This document shows positions 11,650 through 24,419 of a stretch of DNA of 64,000 bases, in pieces. Each line of letters begins with the position of its first letter. Position 1 is the first letter of the stretch. The notes below the pieces were generated by a model. That model had not been told where the DNA came from and did no database searches. It saw nothing but the letters and a program-made list of their open reading frames with translations. Both the position numbers and the translations under genes were made by a program. Location of the stretch: NCBI RefSeq assembly GCF_002288925.2, contig NW_022098000.1, positions 21,427,205-21,491,204 on the forward strand. Direction: 5' to 3'. Source of the stretch: Delphinapterus leucas. Taxonomy: Eukaryota; Chordata; Mammalia; Artiodactyla; Monodontidae.

Positions 11650-13300
11650 CATATATTTAGCAAATAATTATTGAGTGCCTTGTATGTATCAGACACTATC
11701 ACTAGGCCCTTAGGCTTTTATCAGTAAACAAAATAGACCAGAAGTTGCTGCCCTCATGGAGTTGACCCTCTAAGCAGCGGGAGATAGCTAATAAACAGCA
11801 CCAGTAAGTTAGTTATGCAGTGTGTTGGGTGATGAGTGCTGTGGGGAAGTGGAGCAAAACAAGGGTGATAAGGGTTCTGGAAGGTGGGGGTGGGTTGCAG
11901 TTGGTTGGGGGAGGTGGTCACACCTTGAGAAGGTGGCACTGAGCAGACACGTGAAGGTAAAGGAGTCAGCTGCGTGGACGTGTGGAGGGAGAGCTTTCCA
12001 GGAAGAGAGGGAGCAGTGAGTGCTAAGACCCTACGTATTAGCACACTCAGAGCACACAGGTAACACTGGCAAGAAGTAGGCTGGTGAGTGGCGGCAGTGG
12101 AGGAGTGAGGAAGAGAAGCAGAAGCTGGAGGTAGGAAGTTAGCAAGGGCCCAGGTTGTGTAGGACCTGCTAGGTCTCTGGAAGGGTGGTGGCTTTCCTCT
12201 GAGTGAAAGCGAGAACCACCATGGGGCTTCCGAGTAGAGGAGGGGCACCATTTGACATGTGTTTTAAAAGAAGGGGCTGTTGTGTTAAGAATAGATTCAG
12301 AGGGAGATTAGTTAGGAGAATGTGGCAGTGATTTAGGCAAGAGATGATGGTGCATGGACCAGGGTAGTATCAGTGAAGGTGGGGAGAAGTGGTCTGATTT
12401 GGGGTATATTTTAAGGTAGAGCTAATAAGGATTCAGACAGATGATATAGGGGAGATAAGAGAGTAGGTAAGGATGACTAAGGTTTTTGGCCTGAGCAGCT
12501 GGAAAGGAGTTGCCACCAACTGAGATGGGGAAGAAGTCTACTGTGGGTAGAGGAGGGTTTTTTCTGGCAGGGCGGAGGCAGGAGGGATTTCCGTTTGGAA
12601 TATATTAGGGTTTTTTTTTTTCGTTTTAATTTTTATTTAATTTTATTTATTTTTTGGCTATGTTGGGTCTTCATTGCTGCACACAGGCTTTCTCTAGTCA
12701 CGGCGAGAGGATGCTACTCTTCGTTGCAGTGTGCAGGCTTCTCGTTGCAGTGGTTTCTTTTGTTGCAGAGCATGGACTCTAGGTGCGCGGGCTTCAGTAG
12801 TTGTGGCCCGCAGGCTCAGTAGTTGTGGCTCGCAGGCTCTAGAGCACAGGCTCAGTAGTTGTGGCGCACGAGCTTAGTTGCTCCATGGGTTTGGAGATCT
12901 TCCCCGACCAGGGCTCCAAACCCATGTCCCCTGCATTGGCAGGCGGATTCTTAACCACTGCGCCACCCGGGAAGTCCAATGTACTAGGTTTAAGATACCT
13001 ATTAGATATTCAAGTAGAGAGATCAAACGGGCTGTTGGATATATAAATCTGGAGCTCAGGTGAGAGGTCTGGGACTGTGGGAGTTGTGGGCATATAGATG
13101 ATATTTTCAGCCATGAGACTGGGTGAAATCTCTCAGGTAGTCATTGTAGACAAAGAAGAGAGAATAGCTCCAAGGATTGCGCTCTGGGGTTCTCCAGCAC
13201 TGAGTTGGGAAGAGAAACTGAGCAGGACGACTAGTGAGGCAGGAAGAAAACCAAGTGGGTGTGGTGTCCTGAACCCAGGCCGTCCCCTTTTGCACAGTAG
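11650..13300 (+). repeat. Long ancient mammalian repeat, family uncertain
   Basis: Stereotyped phrases ('attattgagtgccttgtatg', 'gggtgatgagtgctgtgggg', 'ggtttttggcctgagcagct', 'tctggagctcaggtgagagg') belong to an old, widely dispersed mammalian repeat. It continues on both sides of the younger SINE at 12607-12977. I cannot assign it firmly (L2-like or LTR-derived). Confidence 0.55.
12607..12977 (-). repeat. Long CHR-type SINE, reverse, inside ancient repeat
   Basis: T-tract and 'ttttggctatgttgggtctt' at the left, reversed SINE head 'gccacccgggaagtcc' at the right. Flanking sequences 'aatatattaggg' and 'aatgtactagg' look like a diverged target duplication. Confidence 0.92.
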
Positions 13301-13755
13301 GGACTGTAAACGTGACCATGAGAACAATCTCAGCACCAATGGGAAAATTTACTGCTGTTCTGCAACTTTAAAAAATTTTTGTCAAAACATGAAAAGCTCT
13401 GATGGTTATAAATGTATAGGGAAATGAAAAGTAGTAAAATTGATTTTTGTTAGTGCACTGTAATTTAAGACATTGGCAACATTGAGAATTCAAAGTGTTT
13501 TATTTCTTTATAAAAAGCATATTAAGAGTAGTTGGAACAGTGCTTGCCTTCTTGTCATGTAACTTATGATACAGAGTGAACGTCTTTTCTGTGCCTCGGC
13601 AAATTGTCATATTCCTTTCCAAGTTTGGATTGACTTCCAACATTTTATTATTTTTGCTTTCGATGTTGCGAAATACATCCTAGAGTTCCTTTAATGAGTG
13701 AAATATCTCAGAGTTCTTTTAATGTGAAGTTTTTTGTTTGCTGGCATCTGGGATA
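13301..13755 (+). other. EFHC1: EFHC1 intron 9, unannotated
   Basis: AT-rich intron without a recognisable element. Confidence 0.4.
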
Positions 13756-13960
13756 TCTTCATCCTTTTTTTTCTTTTTTTGGCTACATTGGGTCTTCGTT
13801 GCGGTGCGCGGGCTTCTCATTGCAGTGGCTTCTCTTGCTGCAAAGCATGGGCTCTAGGTGCATGGGCTTCAGTAGTTGTGGCTCGAGGGCTTTAGAGTGC
13901 AGGCTCAGTAGTTGTGGTGCACGGGCTTAGTTGCTCCAAGGCGTGTGTCTTCATCCTTTT
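13756..13960 (-). repeat. 5'-truncated long CHR-type SINE with duplication
   Basis: Only the 3' two-thirds of the SINE is present, in reverse (about 13769-13947). The tRNA-derived head is missing. Perfect 13-bp direct repeats tcttcatcctttt flank it (13756-13768 and 13948-13960), so the truncation happened at integration. Confidence 0.9.
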
Positions 13961-15777
13961 CGTTACGACCACTTCCCTCATTTATGTCAATAAGCCAGCC
14001 TTTGCTAGGGTCCTCTGCCTGCACATCGAGAGTCTCTTAAACCACGGCAGTGTCAGCATTCCCACGGTCAGCTATTTCTTCTCTAACTCCATTGTGTTTG
14101 ACTTGAATTCTGCTTCTAGCTCTACCTCTTTTGGTTTCTTTGCCACGCTCTCATCTTTGTCGACCAGTTCTCTCTTTCAGTTATCCATTTTTGTAAAATG
14201 TCACTTGAGTTTATCCTTTAGAGAAAAGGAGGCAACATAAGCTACACACTTTGCTGTCTGTGTGTGACTTGAAAAACAGATGCCCAGTGATCAGTCACTG
14301 ACAGACTTTCAAAGAAGTGATATGATTGTCGCTGATCGTGATGCACATCTATTACTTGTGTAATGATTCGTGGACTGAAAATCTGACAATTTGCACTTGA
14401 GGCAGTTACTCACAGTTACTAACTGAAATTTGAACTGTGTTGTTGAGGGACTGGGTTATTTAACCAGATGGTGGTAAGTGAAATTCATGCATATCTGAGC
14501 CTTGCAAAAACAAGAATTGCCTGCAAATCAAGGAAGACAGTGATTCATTGTGTCACATGGGGATTTAGCAATGTGTAGGGGACACTGGGGACCTCAGTGC
14601 AGACTTCCACTGGAATAGGAGGGGCGGGAGTGGTCTTAAGAGAATGGGAGGAGAGGAATTCGAGCTTGGAAGTATAGCCCCCTCTTGAGGAAGTTGGTGC
14701 AAAGGGGAACAGAAAAATGGGGGAGTAGCTGGCCGGCGAAGTGGGGTCAAGAGAAGGTATTGGTGTCTTAGAATAAGATAAAGAGAAATTCAAGTTCTGG
14801 GTTAAGATATCCATGGCTATCCTTGTTTTGATCCTCACTTTACCCCTCTTCTCTTGTGATGGGTCAGAGAGGTGAATGAGAGAAGATGCTTGAAGGTGAT
14901 ATGAATACAAAGGTCATGCTCTAAGGAAATACAAATCCTGTATTTGAGTAATCATTGCTAAGAATAATGAAAAGGGATCCTGAGTACTTGTCAGGCCTGA
15001 GAACTTTTTATATCAAGTGTTAGTTACAGGATGATGAAATTTGCAGTTAGCCATCTTCCTTCTCTGAGCTGGAAGATTAAAACAGTGCACAAGTGGTTGG
15101 AGTATTGACTTCATCTGAAGTTCTTTTCAGGCTTGGGTCTTCATTGCTGTACACTGAACTCAGACTTACAGATAACAGATTGCTCATAAGCCCACTCCTC
15201 TGCACAAACCCTCCCCGTGTGAAGAGCATGAACACCCGCGTGTTCGCATATCTTGTCCTTGTTTGGTTGACTTGCCCGTCTGTGCTCTTCAGCTTCAGGA
15301 GGACCCTCCTCCCCTGCTCGACAATCCTTTTCATCTTCTCTTTTTCACTTGCAGCAATTTTTCCCATATAGGCATTTCCAAATAGTCTCACTTTCTTTTC
15401 CATTTTCTTGAAGCCCCAAGCACCTCTGTATTCACTTTGCAGATGGTCTCAGACAGACCCAGTGATCCAGTGTGAGCTGCTTCTGTTTTCCTACTCTTCA
15501 CCTTAGAGTGTTTCTTTACTTATCTCTTTACCTTCTTGTCACAGCTAAGTAGCTCCCATTTCTCCAAATTTAATTCTTCTGTGTCTGTCACCGCCTCCTC
15601 TCTGACTGCTCTCGTATCCAGACACTCTTCAGAAGTTGTTTACTTGAGGTTACTGATTGTTTTCCAATCTAATGGTCTTTTGTCATTTATTCATTAATTC
15701 AGTGATATTGGCGCCTGCACCATATGCCAGACTTTAATAAACATCTAGGCAGCCAGGTGAGGGAATAGGAGCTCATT
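13961..15777 (+). other. EFHC1: EFHC1 intron 9, unannotated
   Basis: No recognisable gene or young repeat. ORFs on both strands near 14545-14910 and 15077-15403 have no family signature that I recognise and look like chance frames. Confidence 0.4.
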
Positions 15778-16004
15778 GTCTAGGGCAGAGGTTGGCAGAC
15801 TTTTTTGCAAAGAGTAGTAAATAATTCAGGTTTGTAGGCCATTCCAGAATCTCTGTTGTAACTACTCAGCTGTGCACCTGTGGGGTGAAAGCAGCCATAG
15901 ACAGTGTGTAAATGAGTAGGTGTAGCTGTATTTTGATTAAACTTTATTTAGAAAAACAGGCTGCCGGCTGGCTTTGGCCTCTGGGCCAACCCCCTGGTCT
16001 AGTG
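15778..16004 (+). mobile_element. hAT-Charlie-type nonautonomous DNA transposon
   Basis: The element (15786-15996) begins CAGAGGTTGGCAGACTTTTT and ends in a matching inverted terminus (GCCAACCCCCTG). It is flanked by 8-bp target duplications, gtctaggg (15778-15785) and gtctagtg (15997-16004, one mismatch), the hallmark of hAT insertion. It carries the familiar 'aaagcagccatagaca' segment and has no transposase. Confidence 0.85.
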
Positions 16005-17309
16005 TTGAGCCTTTCTGATCTACATATAATGTAAATTACTCTTTACCACCCCCTTTTTGAAACCCTTTCTTTTGAGTTCTAGAAAGTCAGAGCCTCTGAT
16101 ACTCCTCCTACTTCCCTGGAAGCTTATTCTTTGTATCTTTTTCCTATTTCTGTCTACTAGGTTGGTGTTTCTCAAGGTTCTGGTTTTGGTCCTCCTGTTC
16201 TCTGTCTCTAAACTCTGGACGATCTCATCACATCGTAGAGTGTCTGAATAAGTCGCTCTCCATCCTGACGTTCTCCTGATTCTGCTCCCAGACTCCTGTC
16301 TGCCTGCTCGATGGGTCTCCATGCATCTGAGCCACCAGCACCTCTCACTTCGTACAGCTAAAATTGAGACCACTGTTGTCTTCACCTTCCTGGCACACCT
16401 GCTGTTCCTTCATCCTTCTTCCTTCTTTCTGTTCATCTGCCTCATCAAGTGGTGATGACAGTGAGTTGTGATAATGTGTGTAAAGCACCAGCCTGGTGTC
16501 TGGCACACAGGAGGCAAGCAGTGAATGTCAGCTCCCCTCTTTCTCTTGGTCACCTCAGGGCTCCATTTACCTTGATTTGAAACCTCGTCTTCTATTCTGC
16601 ACCATACTCAATATGCTGCTAAGTTCTTTTATTTTATTCTACAATATCTCTTGCCTCTGACTTCTTTTCATTCTCACCACCATTTCCTAATTTAAAGCAC
16701 TCAATCAGTTTGGAATTGCATTTATGTGAACTTAACAGCAGCAGTAACAACAGAAACAAATTTATATTAGCTTAACCCAGTGGAGTTTTATGTTTTCTTA
16801 TGGAACACAATGTCTGGAGGTCAGTGGTCCAGAGCTTTCCCAGCCCAGTAGAGACCTGACTTCTCTCTCGCCTCAGATATTCTGAGCAAGTAGCTTTTGT
16901 CCTCATGCTTTCCTCTCTGTGGTTACAAGTGAATGTTCCATTTCCAGGACTGCATCTATATTCCAGGCAGGAAGAGGGGAAGGACAAAGGGGTAAGAGAC
17001 TGAAAAGCCAATCTTGTCATGTCTTTCCTGTTTTTAAAGGGCTTATCCAGAAGCACCACCTAGCAACTTCTCCTTACATCTCATTGTCTGGGCTGTATCA
17101 CTCGGCCACTCCTGATTGCTGCTCCAGACAAAGTGAGGGCTCTGTTATGAAAAAGGAGAGGGTGAATATTGGGCAGGTACCCACCAGTGTTTGCTGAGGC
17201 ACCCACAGTGCCTCCTGACTCATCTGCCCACCTCCACTCTCTTCCTTAATCCATTGCACACAGTGACCAGACCAGCCATCCCGGAACTTGGCTCCAAATT
17301 CATCATACT
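16005..17309 (+). other. EFHC1: EFHC1 intron 9, unannotated
   Basis: A possible diverged L2 stretch lies near 16480-16540 ('gtgtctggcacacaggaggc'). Otherwise nothing recognised. Confidence 0.4.
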
Positions 17310-18846
17310 ACTTCTCCTCTGCCAATTTTATTGAGGCATAATTGACAAAACCATATATATTTAAAGCGTACAATGTGATGATTTGATATACATATACACT
17401 GTGAAGTGATTATCACAGTCAAGTCAGTTAACACATCCACCATCTCACATAGTTACCATTTATTCTTGTGGGTGAGTGGCGGGAATGCTTAAAATCTACT
17501 CTCTTAGCAAATTTCAGGTATACAGAACTATATGGTCACAGTGCTGTGCCTTAGATCCCCAGAACTTATTCACCTTGTAACTGAGTGTACCCTTTGACCA
17601 ACATCTCCTTTTTCCCCCTACTCTCCAGCCCCTGGCAACCACCCTTCCACTCTCTGTTTTTATGAGTTCAGCATTTTTTAATATGTCTAAAATCACTAGT
17701 CATAATGTCCTTCAGGTTCATTTATGTTGTTGCAAGTGGCAGGACTTCTTTTTTAAATCTGTTCATCTCTCAAGGAACAGTTTGGTTGTTTCCATATCTT
17801 GGCTATTGTGAATCATGCTACAAAGAACATGAGAGTGCAGATGTCTCTTTGGGATACTAATTTTGTTTCCTTCATATATATATATACACACCCAGAAGTG
17901 GGATTGTTGGAGCATATGGTAGCTCTATTTTTAATTGTTTGAGGAACCTCTTTACTGTTTTCCATAGTGGCTACACCAATTCCCACCACTGTTGGGAATT
18001 GCTATCCTAAGAGTTGTGAGGTGATACCTCACTGTGGTTTTGATTTCCATTTCCCTGATGATTAGCGATGCTGAGCATCTTTTCTTGTACCTATTGTCCA
18101 TTTGTATGTCCTCTTCGGAAAAATGTCTCTTTAGTTCTGCCCATTTTTTAATCGAATTGTTTGGGTTTTTTGCTGTTGATACATGTGAATTCCTTATATA
18201 TTTCAGATCTTAATGCCTTATCAGATATATGGTTTGTGCTATGGTTTGAATGTTTGTGTCCCCCCAGAATTCATTTTGATGTCCTGATGTGATGCTATTA
18301 AGAGGTGGAGCCTTTGGGAGGTAATTAATGGCTTTATAAAGAAGGCCTCAGAAGCTGACTAGCCCCCTTCCACCTTTCAAGGACACAATGAGAAAGCACT
18401 GGCCATGAATCAGGAAGAGAGCCCTCACTAGCCACCACATGGAATCTGTGGCGCCATGAGCTTGGACTTCTAGCCTCCAGAACTGTGATAAATACATTTC
18501 TGTTGTTTATAAGCGACCCAGTCTCTAGTTTTTTGTTATAGCAGCCTGAATGGACGAAGACAGTTTGCAAATATTTTCTCCCACTCTGTTGATTATTTTG
18601 TTTTGTCGATTATTTCCTTTTCCATGCAGAAGCTTTTTAGTTTGATGTAGTCCTACTTGTTTATTTTTGTTTTTTGTTGCCTGTGCTTTTGGTGTCATAT
18701 CCAAAAAATCATTGCCAAGAATAGTGTCAAGGACCTTTTTTCCTATGTTTTCTTCTAGGAGTTTTACAGTTTCGGGTCTTATGTTTAGGTCTTCAATGCA
18801 TTTTGAGTTAATTTTTTTGAATTGTATAAAATAGGGATGCAGTTTC
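17310..18846 (-). mobile_element. Older LINE-1, 3' arm
   Basis: A reverse-oriented L1 whose 3' end lies near 17310 ('ttattgaggcataattgaca'). It reads up through ORF2-end text ('gtaacagtttggttgtttcc'-type phrases) to 'atagggatgcagtttc' at 18846, where the younger L1 splits it. The other arm resumes at 25256. It is heavily mutated with no open frame. A solo LTR is embedded at 18237-18562. Confidence 0.85.
18237..18562 (+). mobile_element. Solo MaLR LTR (MLT1/MST-like) inside old L1
   Basis: A 326-bp LTR starting TGCTATGGTTTGAATG and ending GACGAAGACA, so it has TG...CA termini. Perfect 5-bp duplications gtttg (18232-18236 and 18563-18567) flank it, and the L1 text is continuous if the LTR is removed. 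It contains the usual 'tgtttataagcgacccagtc' polyadenylation region. It is a single LTR with no internal retroviral sequence, left by LTR-LTR recombination. Confidence 0.9.
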
Positions 18847-19229
18847 TTTTTTTTTTTTTAAATAGATCTTTATGGGAGTATAATTGCTTCACAATACGGT
18901 GTTAGTTTCTGTTGTACAACAAAGTTAATCAGCCATGTGCATACATATATCCCCATATCCCCTCCCTCTTGAGCCTCTATCCCACCCCTCTAGGTCGTCA
19001 CAAAGCACCAAGCTGATCTCCCTGTGCTATGCTGCTGCTTCCCACTAGCTAACTGTTACATGTTGATGTTACTCTCACTTTGCCCCAGCTTCCCCCTCTG
19101 TCCCCGCCCCCCGCCATGTCCTCAAGTCCATTCTCTATGTCTGCGTCTTTATTCCTGCCCTGCCACTAGGTTCATCAGTACCACTTTTTTTTAGATTGCA
19201 TATGTATGCGTTAGTATACAGTATTTGTT

Positions 19230-22200
19230 TTACTCTTTCTGACTTACTTCACTCTGTATGACAGACTCTAGGTCCATCCACCTCACTACAGATAACTCAG
19301 TTTCGTTTCTTTTTATGGCTGAGTAATATTCCATTGTATATATGTGCCACATCTTCTTTATCCATTCATCTGTCGATGGACATTTAGGTTGCTTCCATAT
19401 CCTGGCTATTGTAAACAGTGCTTCAATGAACATTGTGGTACATACGTCTCTCTTTTTTTTTTTGCGGTATGCGGGCCTCTCCCTGTTGTGGCCTCTCCCG
19501 TTGCAGAACACAGGCTCCGGACGCGCAGGCTCAGCGGCCATGGCTCACGGCCCAGCCGCTCCGTGGCATGTGGGATCTTCCTGGACCGGGGCACGAACCT
19601 GTGTCCCCTGCATCGGCAGGCAGACTCTCAACCACTGCGCCACCAGGGAAGCCCCGTACGTCTCTTTTTGAATTATGGTTTTCTCAGGGCATATGCCCAG
19701 TAGTGGGATTGCTGGGTCATATGGTAGTTCTACTTTAGTTTTTTAAGAAACCTCTGTACTGTTCTCCATAGTGGTTGTATCAATTTACATTCCCACCAAC
19801 AGTGCAGGAGGGTTCCGTTTTCACCACATCCCCTCTGGCATTTATTGTTCTAGATTTTTTGATAATGGCCATTCTGACCAGTGTGAGGTGATACCTCATT
19901 GTAGTTTCGGTTTGCATTTCTCTAATAATTAGTGATGTTGAGCATCTTTTCATGTGCCTCTTGGCCATCTGTATATCTTCTTTGGTGAAATGTCTATTTA
20001 GGTCTTCCACCCATTTTTTAATTGGATTATTTGGTTTTTTTGATATTGAGCTCCATGAGCTGTTTGTATATTTTAGAGATTAATCCTTTGTCCATTGTTT
20101 CATTTGCAAATATTTTATCCCATTCTGAGGGTTGTCTTTTTGCCTTATGTTTTCCTTTGCTGTGCAAAAGCTTTTGAGTTTCATTAGGTCCCATTTGTTT
20201 ATTTTTGTTTCTATATTCATTACTCTAGGAGGTGGGTCAAAAAAGATCTTGCTGTGGTTTATGTCAGAGTGTTTTTCCTATGTTTTCCTCTAAGTTTTAT
20301 AGTGTCTGATCTTACATTTAGGTCTTTAATCCATTTTGAGTTTATTTTTGTGTATGGTGTTAGGGAGTGTTCTAATTTCATTCTTTTACATGTAGCTGTC
20401 CAGTTTTCCCAGCACCACTTATTGAAGAGGCTGTCTTTTCTCCATTGTACGTTCTTGCCTCCTTTGTCGTAAATTAGGTGACCATATGTGCGTGGGTCTG
20501 TCTCCGGGCTTTCTGTCCCATACCATTGATCTATGTTTCTGTTTTTGTGCCAGTACCATACTGTCTTGATTACTGTAGCTTTGTAGTATAGTCAGAAGTC
20601 AGGGAGCCTGATTCCTCCAGCTCCATTTTTCTTTCTCAAGATCGCTTTGGCTATTCGGGATCTTTTGTGTCTCCATACGAATAGTAAAATTTTTTGTTCT
20701 AATTCTGTGAAGAATGCCGTTGTTAGTTTGATAGGGACTGCATAGAATCTGTAGATTGCTTTGGGTAGTATAGTCATTTTTGCAATATTGATTCTTCCAA
20801 TCCAAGAACATAGTATATTTCTCCATCTGTTTCTGTCATCTTTGATTTCTTTCATTAGTGTTTTATAGTTTTCTGAGTACAAGTCTTTCACCTCTTTATG
20901 TAGGTTTATTCCTAGGTATTTTGTTCTTTTTGTTGCAGTGGTAAATGGGATTGTCTCCTCAATTTCTCTTTCTGATTTTTCATTGTTAGTGTATAGGAAT
21001 GCCAGAGATTTCTGTGCATTAATTTTGTATCCTGCAACCTTACCAAATTCATTGATTAGTTCTAGTAGTTTTCTGGTGGTATAGGATTTTCTATGTATCA
21101 TGTCATCTGCAAACAGTGACAATTTTACTTCTTCTTTTCCAATTTGTATTCCTTTTATTTCTTTTTCTCCTCTGATTGCCATGGCTAGGGCTTCCTAAAC
21201 TATGTTGAATAATAGTGGCGAGAGTGGACATCCTTGTCTTGTTCCTGATCTTAGTGGAAATGCTTTCAGTTTTTCATCATTGAGTATGATGTTTGCTGTG
21301 GGTTTGTCATATATGGCCTTTATTATGTTGAGGTAGGTTCCCTCTATGCCCATTTTCTGGAGAGTTTTTATCATAAATGGTGTTGAATTTTGTCAAAAGC
21401 TTTTTCTGCATCTATTGAGATGATCATATGGTTTTTATTCCTTAATTTGTTAATATGGCGTATCACATTGATTGACTTACGTATACTGAAGAATCCTTGC
21501 ATCCCTGGGATAAATCCCACTTGATCATGGTGTATGATCCTTTTAATATGTTGTTGGATTCTGTTAGTTAGTATTTTGTTCAGGATTTTTACATCTGTCT
21601 TCATCAGTGATATTGGTCTGTAGTATTCTTTTTTTGTGATATCTTTTTCTGGTTTTGGTATCAGGGTGATGGTGGCTTTGTAGAATGAATTTGGGAGTGT
21701 TCCTCCCTCTGCAAGTTTTTGGAAGAGTTTGAGAAGGATCAGTGTTAGCTCTTCTCTAAATGTTTGATAGAATTCGCCTGTGAAGCCATCTGGTCCTGGA
21801 CTTTGGTTTGTTGGATGATTTTTAATTACAGTTTCAATTTAATTACTTGTGATAGGTCTGTTTATACTTTCTAATTCTTCCTGGTTCAGTCTTGGAAAAT
21901 TGTACCTTTCCAAGAATTTGTCCATTTCTTCGTGGTTGTCCATTTTATTGGCATATAGTTGTTTGTAGTAGTCTCTTATAATCCTTTGTATTTCTGCAGT
22001 GTCAGTTGTGATTTCTCCTTTTTCATTTCTAATTTTATTGATTTGTGTCCTCTCTCTTTTTTTCTTGATGAGTCTGGCTAAGGGTTTATCAATTTTATCT
22101 TCTCAAAGAACCAGCTTTTAGTTTTATTGATCTTTGCTATTGTTTTCTTTGTTTCTATTTCTTTTATTTCTGCTCTGATCTTTATGATTTCTTTCCTTCT

Positions 22201-23245
22201 ACTGACTTTGGGTTTTCTTTGTTCTTCTTTCTGTAGTTGCTTCAGGTGTAGGGTTAGATTGTTTATTTGAGATTTTTCTTGTTTCTTGAGGTGAGATTGA
22301 ATTGCTATAAACTTCCCTCTTAGAACTGCTTTTGCTGCGTCCTATAGGTTGTGGGTTGTCGTGTTTTCATTGTCATTTGTTTCTGTGTATTTTTTTATTT
22401 CTTCTTTGATTTCTTCAGTGATCTCTTGGTTATTTAGTAGCGCACTGTTTAGCTTCCATGTATTTGTGTTTTTACAGTTTTTTTCCTGTAATTGAGTCCC
22501 TGTCTCATAGCGTTGTGGTCAGAAAAGATGCTTGATATGATTTCAGTTTTCTTAAATTTTCTGAGGCTTGATTTGTGACCCAAGATGTGATCTATCCTGG
22601 AGAATCTTCCATGTGCACTTGAAAAGAAAGTGTATTCTGCTACTTTCAGGCAGAATGTTCTTATAAATATCAATTAAACCTATCTGGTCTGTTGTGTCAT
22701 TTAAAGGTTGTGTTTCCTTATTTATTTTCTGTTTGATCTGTCCTTTGGTGTGAGTGGGGTGTTAAAGTCCCCTACTATTATTGTGTTACTGTCGATTTCC
22801 CCTTTCATGGTTGTTAGCATTTGCCTTAGGTATTGGGGTGTTCCTATGTTGGGTGCATAAACATTTACAATTGCTACATCTTCTACTTGGATTGATCCCT
22901 TGATCATTACGTACTGTCCTTCCTTATCTTTTGTAACAGTCTTTATTTTAAAGTCTATTTTATCTGATACGAGTATTGCTACTCCAGCTTTCTTTTGATT
23001 TCCATTTGCATGGAGTATCTTTTTCCATCCCTTCACTTTCAGTCTGTATGTGTCCTTAGGTCTGAAGTGGGTCTCTTGTAGACAGCATATATATGGGCCT
23101 GTTTTTGTATCCATTCAGCCAGTCTGTGTCTTTTGGTTGGGGCATTTAATCCATTTACATTCAGGGTTATTATCAATATGTATGTTCCTGTTACTGTTTT
23201 CTCAACTGTTTTTGGTTTGTTTTTGTGGGTCTTTTTCTTCTCTTG
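19230..23245 (-). pseudogene. LINE-1 ORF2 (endonuclease-reverse transcriptase), broken
   Basis: Decayed ORF2. Endonuclease domain pieces at 23114-22722 show CCLQETHF and IVNVYAPN motifs and end in VGDFNTPL. Reverse transcriptase pieces at 21604-21371 ([23 protein letters not shown]) and 21182-20592 carry the catalytic LFADDM motif. A C-terminal piece lies near 19320-19230. The frame is interrupted by several frameshifts and stops (for example near 22720, 21370 and 21190), and a SINE is inserted at 19452-19656. No functional enzyme can be read from it. Confidence 0.9.
19443..19665 (-). repeat. CHR-2-like SINE inside young L1 ORF2
   Basis: The SINE (19452-19656), in reverse, runs from a T-tract and 'gcggtatgcgggcctctc' to 'ccaccagggaagcccc'. 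It is flanked by the direct repeat tacgtctct (19443-19451 and 19657-19665). It therefore came after the L1. Confidence 0.92.
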
Positions 23246-23255
23246 TGTTTCCTGC

Positions 23256-24139
23256 CTAGAGAAGTTTCTTTAGCATTTGTTGTAAAGCTGATTTGATAGT
23301 GCTGAATTCTCTTAGCTTTTGCTTGTCTGAAAAGCTTTTGATTTTTCCATCGAATCTGAATGAGATCCTTGCTGGGTAGAGTAATCTTGGTTGTAGGTTT
23401 TTCTCTTTCATCACTTTAAGTATATCCTGCCACTCCCTTCTGGCCTGCAGAGTTTCTGCTGAAAAATCAGCTGATAACCTTATGGGGATTCCTTTGTATG
23501 TTATTTTTTGTTTTTCCCTTGCCGCTTTTGGTGTTTTTTCTTTGAAATTAATTTTGGTTAGTTTGATTAATATGTGTCTTGGTGTGCTTCTCCTAGAGTT
23601 TATCCTGCATGGGGCTCTCTGTTCTTCCTGGATTTGGGTGACTATTTCCTTTCCCATGTTAGGGAAGTTTTCAACTATAATCTCTTCAAATATTTTCTCA
23701 GATACTTTCTTTTTCTCCTCCTCTTCTGGGACCCCTATAATTTGAATGTTGGTGCGTTTAGTGTTGTCCCAGAGGTCTCTGACATTGTCTTCAATTCTTT
23801 TCATTCTTTTTTGTTTATTCTGCTCCTCAGCAGTTATTTCCACCATTTTGTCTTCCAGCTCACTTATTCGTTCTTCTGCCTCAGTTATTCTGTTATTGAT
23901 TCCTTCTAGTGTATTTTTCATTTCAGTTATTGTGTTGTTCATCTCTGTTTCTTCTTTAGTTCTTCTAGATCTTTGTTAAACATTTCTTGTATTTTCTCAA
24001 TCCGTTCCTCCATTATATTTCTGAGATTTTGGATCACATTTACTATCATTACTCTGAATTCTTTTTCAGGTAGATTGCCTATTTTCTCTTTATTTGTTTG
24101 GTCTTGTAGGTTTTTACCTTGCTCCTTCATCTGTGACAT
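23256..24139 (-). pseudogene. LINE-1 ORF1 (RNA-binding chaperone), frameshifted
   Basis: ORF1 in two overlapping frames. The first (24139-23939) starts MSQMKEQGKNLQ and ends ELKKKQR. The second (23942-23256) starts MNNTITEMKNTLEG and ends LQQMLKKLL. The N-terminal coiled coil (ITEAEERISELEDKMVEI), the RRM-like region (RTNIQIIGVPEEEE, FEEIIVENFPNM) and the C-terminal domain (QARREWQDILKVM, LLYPARISFRFDG) are all visible. A small deletion near 23940 causes the frame break. It is otherwise well kept, which fits a moderately young element. Confidence 0.9.
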
Positions 24140-24419
24140 ATTTTTTTGTCATCTCATTTTTTTTTTTTTTTTTTTAATGTGTGGGATTGTGTTCCTGTCT
24201 TACTGGTTGTTTGGCCTGCGGCTTCCAACACTGGAGTTTGTAGGCTGTTGGGTAGAGCTGGGTCTTGGTGCCAAGATGAGGACCTCCAGGAGACCTCACT
24301 CCGATAAGTATTCCCTGGGGTCTGAGGTTCTCTGTTAGTCCAGTGGTTCAGACTGAGAGCTCCCACCACAGGAGCTTCGGCCTGAACCCCGGCTTGTGAT
24401 CCAAGATCCCACAAGCCGT

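Noticed and set aside
18237..18562. LTR as evidence for an integrated retrovirus
   Set aside because: Solo LTR of an ancient MaLR family with a 5-bp duplication; no gag, pol or env sequence accompanies it.
20592..21182. Reverse transcriptase-like ORF that could be read as an active gene or retron
   Set aside because: It is a fragment of a LINE-1 ORF2 flanked by matching broken pieces, with L1 5' and 3' UTRs around it.
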